DNA of 64,000 bases from Paenarthrobacter nitroguajacolicus (GCF_007786235.1 NZ_VNFK01000006.1:124001-188000); one strand, 5' to 3'; numbered from the stretch's first letter, positions 17,612 through 25,852 are shown. A program made the numbers and translations. Notes: generated by a model not told the origin, from the sequence alone.

Positions 17612-17687
17612 TGCCCGGCTTGGGCGCCCGGGCCCCTGAGCATTTTGGCAGCCGAGTCTGGACGGTTGCTGAATCCCGCCTCCGAGC

Positions 17688-18038
17688 TTAGCCGCCCAGG
17701 GCGATGGCCGCGATGGCGGAGGCGCCCAAACCCATCACCGCGAGGGTGCTGACCAGGACCAGCCGCGCGGAAGCCGCCGCATTTGCGGCGTGGAGCTGCC
17801 GTGAGCGAACCCACACTGCGGAGGCAAGGACAACAGTGGCGGCTGCGGCCATCAAGGCACAGATCCCTTGGTAGTCGAGCCCCGGAAGGCCGGCAATGAT
17901 GTTTCCCGTCGATGGCTCTGATGTGAGCCAGCTCCGCCAGATGAACAAGTCCACCACCACCAGCGAGATCAGCGTCCGGCGCCAAGCCAATGTGGTGCGC
18001 TCGGGCTGCAGGCCGGGATCACGGACGTCCATGCTCAT
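17688..18038 (-). CDS. DUF202 membrane protein
   Basis: A 116-residue protein with three predicted helices and the DUF202 hallmark near the N-terminus (PERTTLAWRRTLISL). It is the second of two adjacent DUF202 genes, 13 nt after the first, so the two probably form a hetero-oligomer. DUF202/YidH proteins have no established function. The start is taken as the ATG at 18036-18038; the ATG two codons later (18032) is an alternative. Confidence 0.75.
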   Translation of the reverse strand: MSMDVRDPGLQPERTTLAWRRTLISLVVVDLFIWRSWLTSEPSTGNIIAGLPGLDYQGICALMAAAATVVLASAVWVRSRQLHAANAAASARLVLVSTLAVMGLGASAIAAIALGG

Positions 18039-18051
18039 CGGGGCACTCGAC

Positions 18052-18408
18052 TCAACGGGCCACCAGGATCAGCACGGCAAAGGCGAAGGCCGCGATGGCC
18101 ACCACGATGGTCATGAACAGCATCACCCTTGAGAACGGCAATGCTTGGTCGTTGCGCATCGCGGCTTCCATCTGCCCCCAGCGGCGATAGGACAGTGCGG
18201 CCAGGCCGGCGCCGACGAGTGCCAGCAGGACGCACAGGACCAGCCTGACGGGTGTGGGAGCGATATTGGGAGCCAGCTGGTCCACAGCAACTGCGCCGGC
18301 GAGCAAGGCCAGGGATGTGCGGATCCACGCTAGGAAGGTACGCTCGTTCGCCAGCGAAAACCTGTAGTCAGGAGTCTTGCCTGTCCGTCGCCAAGCAGGT
18401 TCACGCAC
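18052..18408 (-). CDS. YidH-like DUF202 membrane protein
   Basis: A 118-residue protein with three predicted helices. It carries the conserved N-terminal DUF202 segment FSLANERTFLAWIRTSLALLA at about 18-38. The GTG start at 18406-18408 is preceded by GGAGAGACAAC. It is the first gene of a two-gene DUF202 operon. The function is unknown; E. coli YidH/YidG form a similar pair. Confidence 0.8.
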   Translation of the reverse strand: MREPAWRRTGKTPDYRFSLANERTFLAWIRTSLALLAGAVAVDQLAPNIAPTPVRLVLCVLLALVGAGLAALSYRRWGQMEAAMRNDQALPFSRVMLFMTIVVAIAAFAFAVLILVAR

Positions 18409-18479
18409 GTTGTCTCTCCAAGGGTTTGGTCAGTGGCGGGCAGCTTCCCCACCATACCAGCGGCCGCTGACGGGCACGG

Positions 18480-18491
18480 TAAGTTACTGGC
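18480..18491 (+). promoter_or_regulatory. Putative leaderless promoter -10 of the ADP-ribosylglycohydrolase gene
   Basis: TAAGTT followed by exactly six bases and then the ATG at 18492. No ribosome-binding site is present between them. Confidence 0.45.
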
Positions 18492-19562
18492 ATGAGTGTT
18501 GAAGCTTCCTCCCCCGTTGCCCCGTCCTTCGAGTCCCGCGTCCGGGGCTCCCTGTTGGGCGGAGCGTTGGGCGATTCCCTGGGCTACGCCGTGGAGTTCG
18601 ACTCCATCGCGGCGATTCGCGCACACTACGGTTCCGCCGGACTGACGTCCTTTGGACAGCTCGACGGCGAAAGCCACTTCTCGGACGACACGCAAATGAC
18701 GCTGTACACGGTTGATGGCCTCGTGGAAGCCCTCGAGTGGGCCAACGACGGCGTCGCCGCGGACGAGATCGCCTGCCTGTGGCTGGCGTACCTGCGTTGG
18801 CTGGGCACCCAGGACGTCGCCGTTTCCGCGTCTGCCCCCGTGCCGCAACCGCGGTGGATCGATGGCCAGGCCGTCCTTCGGCATCGCCGTGCTCCAGGGA
18901 ACGCCTGCCTCAGCGGCCTCGCGACTGGAGAAATGGGGACGGTGGCCCGGCCCGTCAATCCCGATTCGAAAGGCTGCGGCACGGTGATGCGCTCAGCACC
19001 GTTTGGGCTCATCCCCCATATCTCGCGGGAAGCTGTCTACAAACTCAGCTCCGACGCCGCCTCCTTGACCCACGGACACCCGTCGGCACGACTCAGCGCA
19101 GCGGCTTTCAGCCTGCTGATCCACAATCTCGTTGCCGGCAGCGATATCCGCAGTGCCGCGACGGATGCCTTGGCCTATGTGAACAACGTCCCCACGAAAG
19201 CGGCTGAGCTTGCGGAGCGGTTGGAAGCCGCACTGCAGCTGTCGGCGCAGCCCACCATGCTGGGTCCCGAAGAAATGACCGCAGCGCTCGGCGAGGGTTG
19301 GGTCGCCGAGGAGGCACTCGCCGTCGGGCTTTATGCCGTCCTGTCCACCAGCGCCACTGAACCGACGGAGCACTTCCGCCGCGCCATTGCCGTGGCCATC
19401 AACCACAGCGGCGACAGTGATTCCACGGGATCCATAGCAGGCAATATCCTGGGGGCTTACTACGGCGAGGAGTGCCTGCCGGCTGACTGGCTTGAAGCCT
19501 TGGAAGCACCCGAGGTTATTCGCGGCATGGCGGACAGCTTGCTTGCCGTAACCACCGGCTGA
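18492..19562 (+). CDS. ADP-ribosylglycohydrolase-family protein (DraG/ARH-like)
   Basis: A 356-residue all-helical hydrolase of the ARH/DraG fold. The Mg-binding motifs are present: GALGDSLGYAVE near 25-35, FSDDTQM at 63-69 and GDSDSTG at about 316-322. It should remove ADP-ribose from a protein, nucleic acid or small molecule. No ADP-ribosyltransferase (DraT-like or toxin) is encoded nearby, so the substrate is undefined. It is monocistronic, with a convergent DUF4395 gene downstream. The metal ligands appear complete, so the enzyme is probably active. Confidence 0.85.
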   Translation: MSVEASSPVAPSFESRVRGSLLGGALGDSLGYAVEFDSIAAIRAHYGSAGLTSFGQLDGESHFSDDTQMTLYTVDGLVEALEWANDGVAADEIACLWLAYLRWLGTQDVAVSASAPVPQPRWIDGQAVLRHRRAPGNACLSGLATGEMGTVARPVNPDSKGCGTVMRSAPFGLIPHISREAVYKLSSDAASLTHGHPSARLSAAAFSLLIHNLVAGSDIRSAATDALAYVNNVPTKAAELAERLEAALQLSAQPTMLGPEEMTAALGEGWVAEEALAVGLYAVLSTSATEPTEHFRRAIAVAINHSGDSDSTGSIAGNILGAYYGEECLPADWLEALEAPEVIRGMADSLLAVTTG

Positions 19563-19568
19563 TGGACC

Positions 19569-20120
19569 TCAGGCGCTGCGAAGCGTGATGTTATTGCACG
19601 CTTCGCAGACCTCAGCCGGTATGAGCCCCCTGCGCTGCAGGAAACCAAAAATGGCGCAGCCCAGGCAAAAACCGACGAATGCTTCCAGCGAAGCAGCCAC
19701 GATGAGAAGGGCCAGCAAAACCCACGCGGCTGGCTGGTAACCAATGAAGAACAGCACGACGGCGGCGCTCGTCAGTGCGGCTCCGATGCCTTGGGCGAAG
19801 CGCTTGGGAGGACCGGCTACAAGTTTGGCGTGCCCGATCCTGGGTGCCAGGACTTTGACGGACAGCAGGGCCAGCGGAGAAATGCGGGGGCCGAACAGCA
19901 CACGCAGCCAGAAACCGACGGCCAAGGCGACCAGCCCCCATGCCCACCCGGTCAGAAGCGTGGCAACCGCCAGCACCACTACCAGCCCCGCGGTGATCCG
20001 TGCTGCATATTCATTGACTGGGTTGGGGAACGCGAAAACACTCCGCCAATCAACCCCACTGCTCACGGGAGCATCCGCTGGCTGGCTCACCGGTGCTGGG
20101 GGAAGAGAGGGCTTGGTCAT
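19569..20120 (-). CDS. DUF4395 membrane protein
   Basis: A 183-residue membrane protein with four helices. It opens with the DUF4395 signature FPNPVNEYAARI at about 31-42. Two CxxC pairs are visible: FCLGC at 151-155 in the last helix and CEAC at 172-175 in the C-terminal tail. Homologues often accompany thioredoxin-like or rhodanese proteins, so a thiol or sulfur role is possible, but it stands alone here. A TAGCCT hexamer lies 6 nt before the ATG, which suggests a leaderless transcript. Confidence 0.75.
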   Translation of the reverse strand: MTKPSLPPAPVSQPADAPVSSGVDWRSVFAFPNPVNEYAARITAGLVVVLAVATLLTGWAWGLVALAVGFWLRVLFGPRISPLALLSVKVLAPRIGHAKLVAGPPKRFAQGIGAALTSAAVVLFFIGYQPAAWVLLALLIVAASLEAFVGFCLGCAIFGFLQRRGLIPAEVCEACNNITLRSA

Positions 20121-20132
20121 GTACCAAGGCTA
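20121..20132 (-). promoter_or_regulatory. Putative leaderless promoter -10 of the DUF4395 gene
   Basis: On the minus strand TAGCCT is followed by six bases and then the ATG at 20120. No Shine-Dalgarno is present. Confidence 0.4.
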
Positions 20133-20291
20133 GGAGCGCGGCCGATCCGGCGGGAAGCATTGTTGCGCAGTATGACCCAATCGCACTTTAACAACCTCAT
20201 CCCCGCCCCTTTCTCACCTGCCCAGAGGCAGATCCTGTCCAAGCGCCGATCCGCTCCGTGACGACGCTCGCGATAGTCCGGCGGGCACACC

Positions 20292-20348
20292 GCGGGATGT
20301 GAGAGAGCGTGTGGGAAATGGGGGCGGGATGTGAGAGAGCGTGTGGGA
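20292..20348. repeat. Perfect 25-bp direct repeat, two copies
   Basis: Positions 20292-20316 and 20324-20348 are identical over 25 bp (GCGGGATGTGAGAG... GTGTGGGA), separated by 7 bp, giving a 32-bp period. The pair lies in the 233-bp gap between the DUF4395 start and the exonuclease stop. It may be an interspersed repeat of this genome. No third copy was noticed in the window. Confidence 0.8.
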
Positions 20349-20354
20349 CGCTCT
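20336..20354 (-). terminator. Hairpin at the 3' end of the exonuclease gene
   Basis: AGAGCGT (20336-20342) pairs with ACGCTCT (20348-20354) around a 5-nt loop. It is formed by the second repeat copy plus the bases next to the exonuclease stop codon. It could act as its terminator; no U-run follows. Confidence 0.35.
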
Positions 20355-21358
20355 TAGGCGCCGCCGACCATCTGGAGGAACTCACCTTCTGAGACAACCT
20401 CGATCTGCTGGCCCTTGGCGTGAAGTTCAAGGACCCTTTTGGCTTTGCCCGTCAACCGCCCGGCCCGAAGATCGCCAGCCACGAACCCATCGCCAACGAT
20501 CAACACAGTGGTCCTTGCGGTTACCCGGCTCTCCGGCCGTGCGCCCATGTCTGCTGCCCGGGATTTCGCTTCCGGTCGGGTGATGGTGAGGTCGCCCGTG
20601 AAAACCACGGTCTGCCCGAAGAGCGGGTGGCCCGGTTCTGCCGCGGGATTCGGCAGGGGGTTGGGGCCTTCTTCCGGCCACGCTGACCAACCAACAGGAA
20701 CAGCCTGTCCCGGCGTACGGTCCATGGTGCTGCCGGTCCTGGCTGCGATCGCAGACATGGTTGCTTTGGACAGGCCGAGCGCGGGGTCGAAGGCGGGCTG
20801 CTGGGGCAAGGTGAGGCCCAGCGAAAGATAGAGTTCGGCGATGCTGTTGGCGTTGTTGCGCCGGGCAATGTCCACCAGGATGCCGGCGCAGGCACGGGCA
20901 TCCTCGGCAGCGTCGTGGTGGTTGACCAAGGGCACACCCGCCTCCTCTGCCGCATACGGCAAAGAGTTGGACACCAGCGAATAGCAGCGACGGGACAGCA
21001 TCACGGTACAGACATAGTCATAGGCAGGCCCGGCAAGACCGGAGACTTCCAGGCCGGACCGGATGACTCCAAGGTCGAAGGCTGCATTATGGGCGGCGAG
21101 CACGTCGCTCCCAAAGAACGCGCCGATTTCCGGGAAGAGCTCCCCGAACCTGGGGCGACCAGCCACGTCCTCGGCGCGGATGCCATGAATGCGGGTGTTG
21201 TGGAACTCGAAGTGATCGTGGTTCTCCGGTGGTCGCATCAGCCAGGAGGCTTCCTCAACTACCACGCCACCGCGGACTTTGCTGAGGCCAACCGAACACG
21301 GCGACCCCCTGAAGCCGTTGGCTGTTTCAAAGTCGATCGCCGTAAAGTCCAATGCCAC
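20354..21358 (-). CDS. DEDDh 3'-5' exonuclease with C-terminal BRCT domain
   Basis: A 334-residue protein. Residues 1 to about 175 form an exonuclease related to DNA polymerase III epsilon, with DFE (Asp9, Glu11), HNAAFDLG and HDAAEDA motifs carrying the DEDDh catalytic set. Residues about 243-334 form a BRCT domain beginning HPLFGQTVVFTG, as in NAD-dependent DNA ligase. Between them lies a Pro-rich linker. It is probably a repair or processing nuclease, not the replicative proofreader. The GTG start at 21358 has TAACCT exactly 6 nt upstream and no ribosome site. Confidence 0.85.
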   Translation of the reverse strand: MALDFTAIDFETANGFRGSPCSVGLSKVRGGVVVEEASWLMRPPENHDHFEFHNTRIHGIRAEDVAGRPRFGELFPEIGAFFGSDVLAAHNAAFDLGVIRSGLEVSGLAGPAYDYVCTVMLSRRCYSLVSNSLPYAAEEAGVPLVNHHDAAEDARACAGILVDIARRNNANSIAELYLSLGLTLPQQPAFDPALGLSKATMSAIAARTGSTMDRTPGQAVPVGWSAWPEEGPNPLPNPAAEPGHPLFGQTVVFTGDLTITRPEAKSRAADMGARPESRVTARTTVLIVGDGFVAGDLRAGRLTGKAKRVLELHAKGQQIEVVSEGEFLQMVGGA

Positions 21359-21370
21359 TGGACAAGGTTA
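21359..21370 (-). promoter_or_regulatory. Putative leaderless promoter -10 of the exonuclease gene
   Basis: On the minus strand TAACCT is followed by six bases and the GTG start codon at 21358. Confidence 0.4.
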
Positions 21371-21376
21371 CAGGCG

Positions 21377-21421
21377 GGAAGGGCCGCCCTTGGCCGATTT
21401 CTACGGCGGGGCGGCCCTTCC
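21377..21421. terminator. Hairpin downstream of the GntR/ABC operon
   Basis: GGAAGGGCCGCCC (21377-21389) pairs perfectly over 13 bp with 21409-21421 across a 19-nt loop. It lies 35 bp past the permease stop (minus strand) and upstream of the exonuclease gene. It lacks a U-run but has a strong GC stem. Confidence 0.6.
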
Positions 21422-21455
21422 GGACTTCATTGTGGCGAACGCTACATCGCCACGT

Positions 21456-22142
21456 TTACGGCGTGGCTCGACGAAGGGTGGTGTAGGAGCCTGCGGCAAG
21501 TACGACGCACAGGAGGGCTGCCCACCCGCTGATGCTCAACGGTGTCTGCTGGGCAAACCAGGCTCCAACATGTCCCCACCATTCAAGCAGCGTGGTGAGG
21601 GCGGCAAGGCCGATCAAGGCAATCGACGTTCCCAACGTTGAGACCAGCGTGCCAGTGGTTCCCCATCGCTTGAAAATGGTGGCGAACCAGAATCCGATGA
21701 TGAACATGAACATCATCACCACGAAGAAGAACGCTGCCGTGGAATACCAGGGACCGTCCGTTACCCACGGAATGCTAAAGAAGAATCCGTAGACGCCCCA
21801 GCCGTTGGTGGCACGTTCAATGACGCCACCCAGCAGGTAAAGGCCCGTCATGCCCAAGGCGATGAGCGAGAAGAGTCCCAAGGTACCCAGGTAGAACGCC
21901 CGGCGGCTGATGCTCAAGCCCTGGGAGAACGGGAAGACCAGGGTCATGCTCTGTATCCCGAGGACCAGGAAGTACCACATGGGAGCCTGGCTGCCGCCAC
22001 CGTATTTGCCCTCATTGACGGGAATGAGCGCGAAAATCGCCAGCGACATCAGGAAGGATGCCGCCAGGATGGTCAAAGGCCATCCGATGTACGTCCATTT
22101 GTTGATCAGTTGCATCCGGGCAACTGCTACCGTCCTGCTCAT
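21456..22142 (-). CDS. ABC transporter permease (YtrA-operon type)
   Basis: A 228-residue protein with about six helices and no soluble domain (for example PMWYFLVLGIQSMTLVFPF near 54-72). It is encoded after a GntR regulator and an ABC ATPase with ATGA overlaps, so it is the membrane partner of that ATPase. The layout resembles the ytr/bcr-type operons of Gram-positives, which respond to cell-wall antibiotics. Export of a toxic or wall-active compound is possible, but the substrate is unknown. Confidence 0.75.
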   Translation of the reverse strand: MSRTVAVARMQLINKWTYIGWPLTILAASFLMSLAIFALIPVNEGKYGGGSQAPMWYFLVLGIQSMTLVFPFSQGLSISRRAFYLGTLGLFSLIALGMTGLYLLGGVIERATNGWGVYGFFFSIPWVTDGPWYSTAAFFFVVMMFMFIIGFWFATIFKRWGTTGTLVSTLGTSIALIGLAALTTLLEWWGHVGAWFAQQTPLSISGWAALLCVVLAAGSYTTLRRATP

Positions 22143-23071
22143 CGCCTTGCCTCCATCGTGTCATCGGCGAAGTCTCCAGTACCTGTTCCGGTGGCGGCCG
22201 CCCCGGCCATGGTCTTGCGGACCACCAACTGCTGCAGGGAAACGGGCGACAACTCAAGTCCCAGCTCCTGGGCTTCGGTCCGCTCACGGCTGTCCAGTGC
22301 CTCGTCCACGGTGACGGACGCCAAAGAGCCCAGCGTTTCGCGGTGGAGGATCTTCCGGCCGGCCAGGAAGGCGTCCACCTTGTCCGCGGAACCGGAAACG
22401 GTGACAGCCGAACCACGAATGTCCTCCGCATCAGCGTCCATGATGATCCGGCCCCGATCGATAACAACTACGTGTTCCAGGAGGTTGGCGACCTCATCGA
22501 TCAGGTGGGAGGACAGGATGATGGTTCGCGGGTACTCGGCATAATCCTCTACCAGCCGGTCGTAGAACAACTGCCGGGCTACGGCGTCGAGTCCCAAGTA
22601 CGGTTCATCGAAGAACGTCAGTTCCGCGCGTGAGGCGAGGCCAATAATGACGCCGACGGCGGACAGCTGTCCGCGGGAGAGCTTCTTGATCCGCCGTTTG
22701 ACCGGAAGCTGGAAGTCCTCGGCCAGCCGGTCCGCGAATTCCTGGTCCCAGTTCTTGTAGAACAACGCAGCTGAGCGGAAGGCGTGCTGGGGCTGGAAGT
22801 CATCCGGGTATTTTTGGGATTCACGGATGAAGCAAATCCGGGACAGTACAGAGTCGTTCTCGTAGGCGCTGGCACCGAAGACGAGGGCTTCCCCCGAGCT
22901 TGCGAAGGCCTGGGCTGTGAGGATGGACATCAAGGTAGTCTTGCCAGCGCCGTTGCGTCCCAACAAGCCGTAGATGCGGTTGGCCGTGAGGCTCAGGTTG
23001 ACGTTATCCAGCGCGTTGAGCTCTTTGTAATGCTTGAACAGGTTACGGGCCTCGACGATGGTGTCGTTCAC
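22139..23071 (-). CDS. ABC transporter ATPase (YtrB-like)
   Basis: A 310-residue ATPase. Walker A GRNGAGKTT is at 38-46, a slightly unusual signature LSRGQLS at about 134-140, Walker B LTFFDEP at about 153-159 and the switch SSHLIDE at about 187. The C-terminal 80 residues form an accessory domain. The GTG start at 23071 overlaps the gntR stop (GTGA), and its stop overlaps the permease start (ATGA). It should drive the adjacent permease, and all catalytic motifs are intact. Confidence 0.85.
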   Translation of the reverse strand: MNDTIVEARNLFKHYKELNALDNVNLSLTANRIYGLLGRNGAGKTTLMSILTAQAFASSGEALVFGASAYENDSVLSRICFIRESQKYPDDFQPQHAFRSAALFYKNWDQEFADRLAEDFQLPVKRRIKKLSRGQLSAVGVIIGLASRAELTFFDEPYLGLDAVARQLFYDRLVEDYAEYPRTIILSSHLIDEVANLLEHVVVIDRGRIIMDADAEDIRGSAVTVSGSADKVDAFLAGRKILHRETLGSLASVTVDEALDSRERTEAQELGLELSPVSLQQLVVRKTMAGAAATGTGTGDFADDTMEARR

Positions 23072-23475
23072 AGGGCCGCGCTCCTTTCCTTGTCTGTTCC
23101 GGATTCCGGCGCGAGTCCGGAGCTGCGTTCAATCATGGTGTTCAGCTGCTCTGCCGAGATGCCCAGCTTGCGGGCTTCCAGCGCCAGCGGCTTCACGTAT
23201 TGTTCGAAGAATTCCTCGGTGCGGCGCGCTATCACCTGGGCGCGCGCCCCTGTAGCCACGAACATCCCTATCCCCCTGCGTTTGTAGAGAATTCCTGAAT
23301 CCACCAGCAGGTTGACGCCCTTGGCAGCGGTTGCCGGGTTGATGCGGTGGAACGCTGCGAACTCGTTGGTGGAGGGCACTTGCGACTCTTCGGCCATACT
23401 GCCGTCCACGATTCCGTTCTCGATGAGTTCGGCGATCTGCATAAAGATCGGTTTGCTGTCATCGATCATGAGCAC
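23068..23475 (-). CDS. GntR-family regulator, YtrA subfamily
   Basis: A protein of up to 135 residues. The winged helix-turn-helix is at about 10-75 (SKPIFMQIAELIENGI, then PSTNEFAAFHRINPATAAKGVNLL), with only a short C-terminal dimerisation helix, which defines the YtrA subfamily. Two starts are possible: GTG at 23475 (GAGG 5 nt upstream) or ATG at 23469. It is the first gene of the regulator-ATPase-permease operon and probably represses it. A 22-bp palindrome lies just upstream of its start. Confidence 0.85.
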   Translation of the reverse strand: MLMIDDSKPIFMQIAELIENGIVDGSMAEESQVPSTNEFAAFHRINPATAAKGVNLLVDSGILYKRRGIGMFVATGARAQVIARRTEEFFEQYVKPLALEARKLGISAEQLNTMIERSSGLAPESGTDKERSAAL

Positions 23476-23488
23476 CGCCGCCTCACTG

Positions 23489-23510
23489 GTTCATTACTCA
23501 TGTAACTAAC
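23489..23510. promoter_or_regulatory. Probable operator of the GntR/YtrA regulator
   Basis: A 22-bp palindrome of the form GTT-2-TTAC-4-GTAA-2-AAC lies 14 bp upstream of the gntR start. It is framed by a second inverted pair CCTCACTG/CAGTGAGG (23481-23488 and 23519-23526). YtrA-type regulators bind such spaced palindromes over their own promoter. A possible promoter (TTGTAT ... TAATGA, minus strand) overlaps it, which fits autorepression. Confidence 0.65.
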
Positions 23511-23572
23511 CATACAAGCAGTGAGGCAGGAGTCAAGGGTCTCCCCCGAAAATCACGACGACGGCCGTCAAG

Positions 23573-23584
23573 TAGGCTTGTTGG
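23573..23584 (+). promoter_or_regulatory. Putative leaderless promoter -10 of the dedA gene
   Basis: TAGGCT is followed by exactly six bases and the GTG at 23585, supporting the GTG rather than the ATG five codons later as start. Confidence 0.4.
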
Positions 23585-24364
23585 GTGATCTTTTCTGCGA
23601 TGAGCGACCTTGCCGTATCCACCATCGGGGGCGCTGGACCGGTGCAGCCAGCCATGGCCTCGTTCCTGCCGGACTGGTTGAACCCCCAGATCTTCCTGGC
23701 CGACCCGGCCCTCGCCCCCTGGGTTGTGCTGCTTGTGTGCGGCATCGTCTTTGCCGAAACAGGTCTGCTGGTGGGCTTTTTCCTCCCCGGCGACTCCATG
23801 CTTTTTACCGCGGGTCTCCTGGTGGCCACAGACACCATCAAGTTCAACATCTGGGCGTTGGCGGCCCTGATCATCGTCTCTGCGATCATCGGTAACCAAA
23901 CCGGTTACCTCATTGGTTCCAAGGCCGGCCCTGCGATCTTCAACCGCCCCGACTCCAAGCTCTTCAAGAAAGAGAACGTCGAAAGTGCCCATGCTTTCTT
24001 TGAAAAGCATGGCGGCAAGGCCTTGATCCTGGCGAGGTTCGTCCCCATCATCCGCACTTTCGTGCCCGTGATCGTGGGCGTGGCCCAGATGGACAAGCGG
24101 AAGTTCTTCCTCTTCAATGTCATCGGCGCCCTACTCTGGGGTGGCGGTGTCACCCTGCTGGGTTACGTCCTTGGCGATCGGGTGCCGTGGGTCAGCGACA
24201 ACCTGGACATCATCTTCATCGTCATCGTCCTCATCTCGGTCATTCCGGTCTTCATCGAGGTAGCCCGTGGTTTCATGGCCAAGCGCAAGGCGGCTGCACA
24301 AGGTACCGACCCCGTGGAGGAATTCATCGAGGAACACGAGGGCGGCAAGCACGGCGAGCACTGA
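23585..24364 (+). CDS. DedA-family membrane protein
   Basis: A 259-residue polytopic protein of the DedA/SNARE-associated family. It shows ETGLLVGFFLPGDSMLF at about 58-74, with the conserved acidic residue and LPGD motif, and RFVPIIRTFVPVIVG at about 148-162, with the two key arginines. Family members flip undecaprenyl phosphate or phospholipids and support proton-motive homeostasis. The C-terminal tail is charged and cytoplasmic. The start is GTG 23585 (leaderless-type promoter) or ATG 23600. The gene is monocistronic with a strong terminator downstream. Confidence 0.85.
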   Translation: MIFSAMSDLAVSTIGGAGPVQPAMASFLPDWLNPQIFLADPALAPWVVLLVCGIVFAETGLLVGFFLPGDSMLFTAGLLVATDTIKFNIWALAALIIVSAIIGNQTGYLIGSKAGPAIFNRPDSKLFKKENVESAHAFFEKHGGKALILARFVPIIRTFVPVIVGVAQMDKRKFFLFNVIGALLWGGGVTLLGYVLGDRVPWVSDNLDIIFIVIVLISVIPVFIEVARGFMAKRKAAAQGTDPVEEFIEEHEGGKHGEH

Positions 24365-24389
24365 GCGCCGGAGACCAGCTCCAACAAGT

Positions 24390-24425
24390 AATGGCACCCC
24401 GCATTCGCGGGGTGCCATTTGTTTT
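24390..24425. terminator. Intrinsic terminator between dedA and rdgB
   Basis: A 13-bp perfect stem (24390-24402 with 24407-24419), loop ATTC, followed by TGTTTTG. It lies between convergent genes and can serve both. Confidence 0.85.
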
Positions 24426-24437
24426 GTCTGGAGGGTA

Positions 24438-25097
24438 CTAGTTCGAACCGGCCTTCAACAACGCGGAAACGATCGACGGAAGCAACGCCCGGAACGCCTG
24501 TCCCCGATGGCTGATGGCGTTCTTCTCCTCGGAGGTCAGTTCCGCGCAACTCCGGTCCATTCCAGCCGGCTGCAGGACGGGATCATAGCCGAAGCCACCT
24601 TCACCGCGAGGTTCACGCAGCAGCGTTCCCTCCAGCTGGCCGTACTCCACGGTTTCCTGGGCAATGCCGTCAGGTCCGGGAACGGCCAAGGCAGCGGCAC
24701 AAACAAACGCTGCACCGCGGAAGGAATCCGGCACATCGGAAAGTTGCGCCAGCAGCAAGTTCAGGTTGGCGACATCGTCCCCGTGCCGTCCGGACCAGCG
24801 TGCCGAGAAAATGCCCGGCGCCCCGCCCAGTACATCCACGGCCAAGCCTGAGTCGTCCGCGATGGCCACCAGGCCAGTCGCCTCAGCGACTGCGCGAGCT
24901 TTAAGGAGCGAGTTCTCGGCAAACGTCACACCCGTTTCGGCAACGTCCGGCGCTCCGGCCGCAGCGGCATCCACTACCTGGGTATCGACGTCCAACCCCG
25001 GAACCTGGCCTCGAAGAAGTTCGCGGAGTTCCTTCAGCTTGCCCTTGTTGTGGGTTGCAAGGACCAACCGGGGCTGGTCCACACCTGCGGCGCTCAC
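24438..25097 (-). CDS. rdgB: XTP/dITP diphosphatase (HAM1/RdgB)
   Basis: A 219-residue housecleaning pyrophosphatase that hydrolyses dITP, XTP and related non-canonical purine triphosphates. It shows the family motifs [11 protein letters not shown] at about 14-24, the DDSGL catalytic Asp region at about 81-85, SARWSG, and GGFGYDPV for base recognition. The GTG start at 25097 overlaps the rph stop (GTGA), so it is coupled to rph. The rph-rdgB pairing is widely conserved in bacteria. Confidence 0.95.
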   Translation of the reverse strand: MSAAGVDQPRLVLATHNKGKLKELRELLRGQVPGLDVDTQVVDAAAAGAPDVAETGVTFAENSLLKARAVAEATGLVAIADDSGLAVDVLGGAPGIFSARWSGRHGDDVANLNLLLAQLSDVPDSFRGAAFVCAAALAVPGPDGIAQETVEYGQLEGTLLREPRGEGGFGYDPVLQPAGMDRSCAELTSEEKNAISHRGQAFRALLPSIVSALLKAGSN

Positions 25098-25852
25098 GGA
25101 GCCTCCGCCAGCGTCTCACGCTGGATGGCGGACAGCTGGGTGGTACCCAGCAGGGCGAGGTCCAGCAGTGCGTTGAGCTCGTCGCGGTCGAAGGGAGCGC
25201 CTTCAGCGGTGCCCTGCACTTCCACGAACTTGCCGGAGCCGGTGACCACCACATTCATGTCCGTCTCGGCGCGGACATCTTCAACGTATGGGAGGTCCAG
25301 CATGGGGACGCCGTCGATGATGCCCACAGAGACTGCTGCGATGGTGTCCACCAGCGGCTCGGCGTTGCGGGCAATGAGCTTGTTCTCGCGGGCGAAACGG
25401 ATGGCCTCTGCAAGCGCCACATAGGCGCCGGTGATCGCGGCCGTGCGGGTGCCGCCGTCCGCCTGCAAGACGTCGCAGTCCAGGACGATCGTGTTCTCGC
25501 CGAGGGCTTTGGTATCAATGATGGACCGCAAAGAACGGCCGATAAGGCGCGAAATCTCGTGGGTGCGCCCACCGATCTTTCCCTTGACGGACTCCCGGTC
25601 CGAACGGGTGTTGGTAGCCCGGGGAAGCATGGCGTACTCGGCGGTGACCCAACCGCGGCCCTCCCCCTTGAGCCAGCGGGGTACGCCCTCGGTGAGCGAA
25701 GCCGTGCACAGAACCCGGGTGTTGCCGAACTCGATCAGCGCCGAGCCCTCGGCCTGCTTCGACCAACCGCGGGTGATGCTGATGGGGCGCAGTTGGTCGG
25801 GAGTCCGGCCATCAGCGCGGATGACGGGTGTGGCGGTAGCTTCAGAAGTCAT
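25094..25852 (-). CDS. rph: Ribonuclease PH
   Basis: A 252-residue phosphorolytic 3'-5' exoribonuclease that trims tRNA 3' ends. Conserved elements include [12 protein letters not shown] at the N-terminus, the substrate-binding [30 protein letters not shown] region (about 80-110) and the phosphate/metal region [13 protein letters not shown] at about 130-142. TAAGCT lies six bases before the ATG, suggesting its own leaderless promoter. It forms a two-gene unit with rdgB. Confidence 0.95.
   Translation of the reverse strand: MTSEATATPVIRADGRTPDQLRPISITRGWSKQAEGSALIEFGNTRVLCTASLTEGVPRWLKGEGRGWVTAEYAMLPRATNTRSDRESVKGKIGGRTHEISRLIGRSLRSIIDTKALGENTIVLDCDVLQADGGTRTAAITGAYVALAEAIRFARENKLIARNAEPLVDTIAAVSVGIIDGVPMLDLPYVEDVRAETDMNVVVTGSGKFVEVQGTAEGAPFDRDELNALLDLALLGTTQLSAIQRETLAEAP

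Noticed and set aside
20292..20348. 25-bp direct repeat considered as CRISPR or phage attachment site
   Set aside because: There are only two copies with a 7-bp gap, and no integrase, tRNA or cas gene is adjacent.
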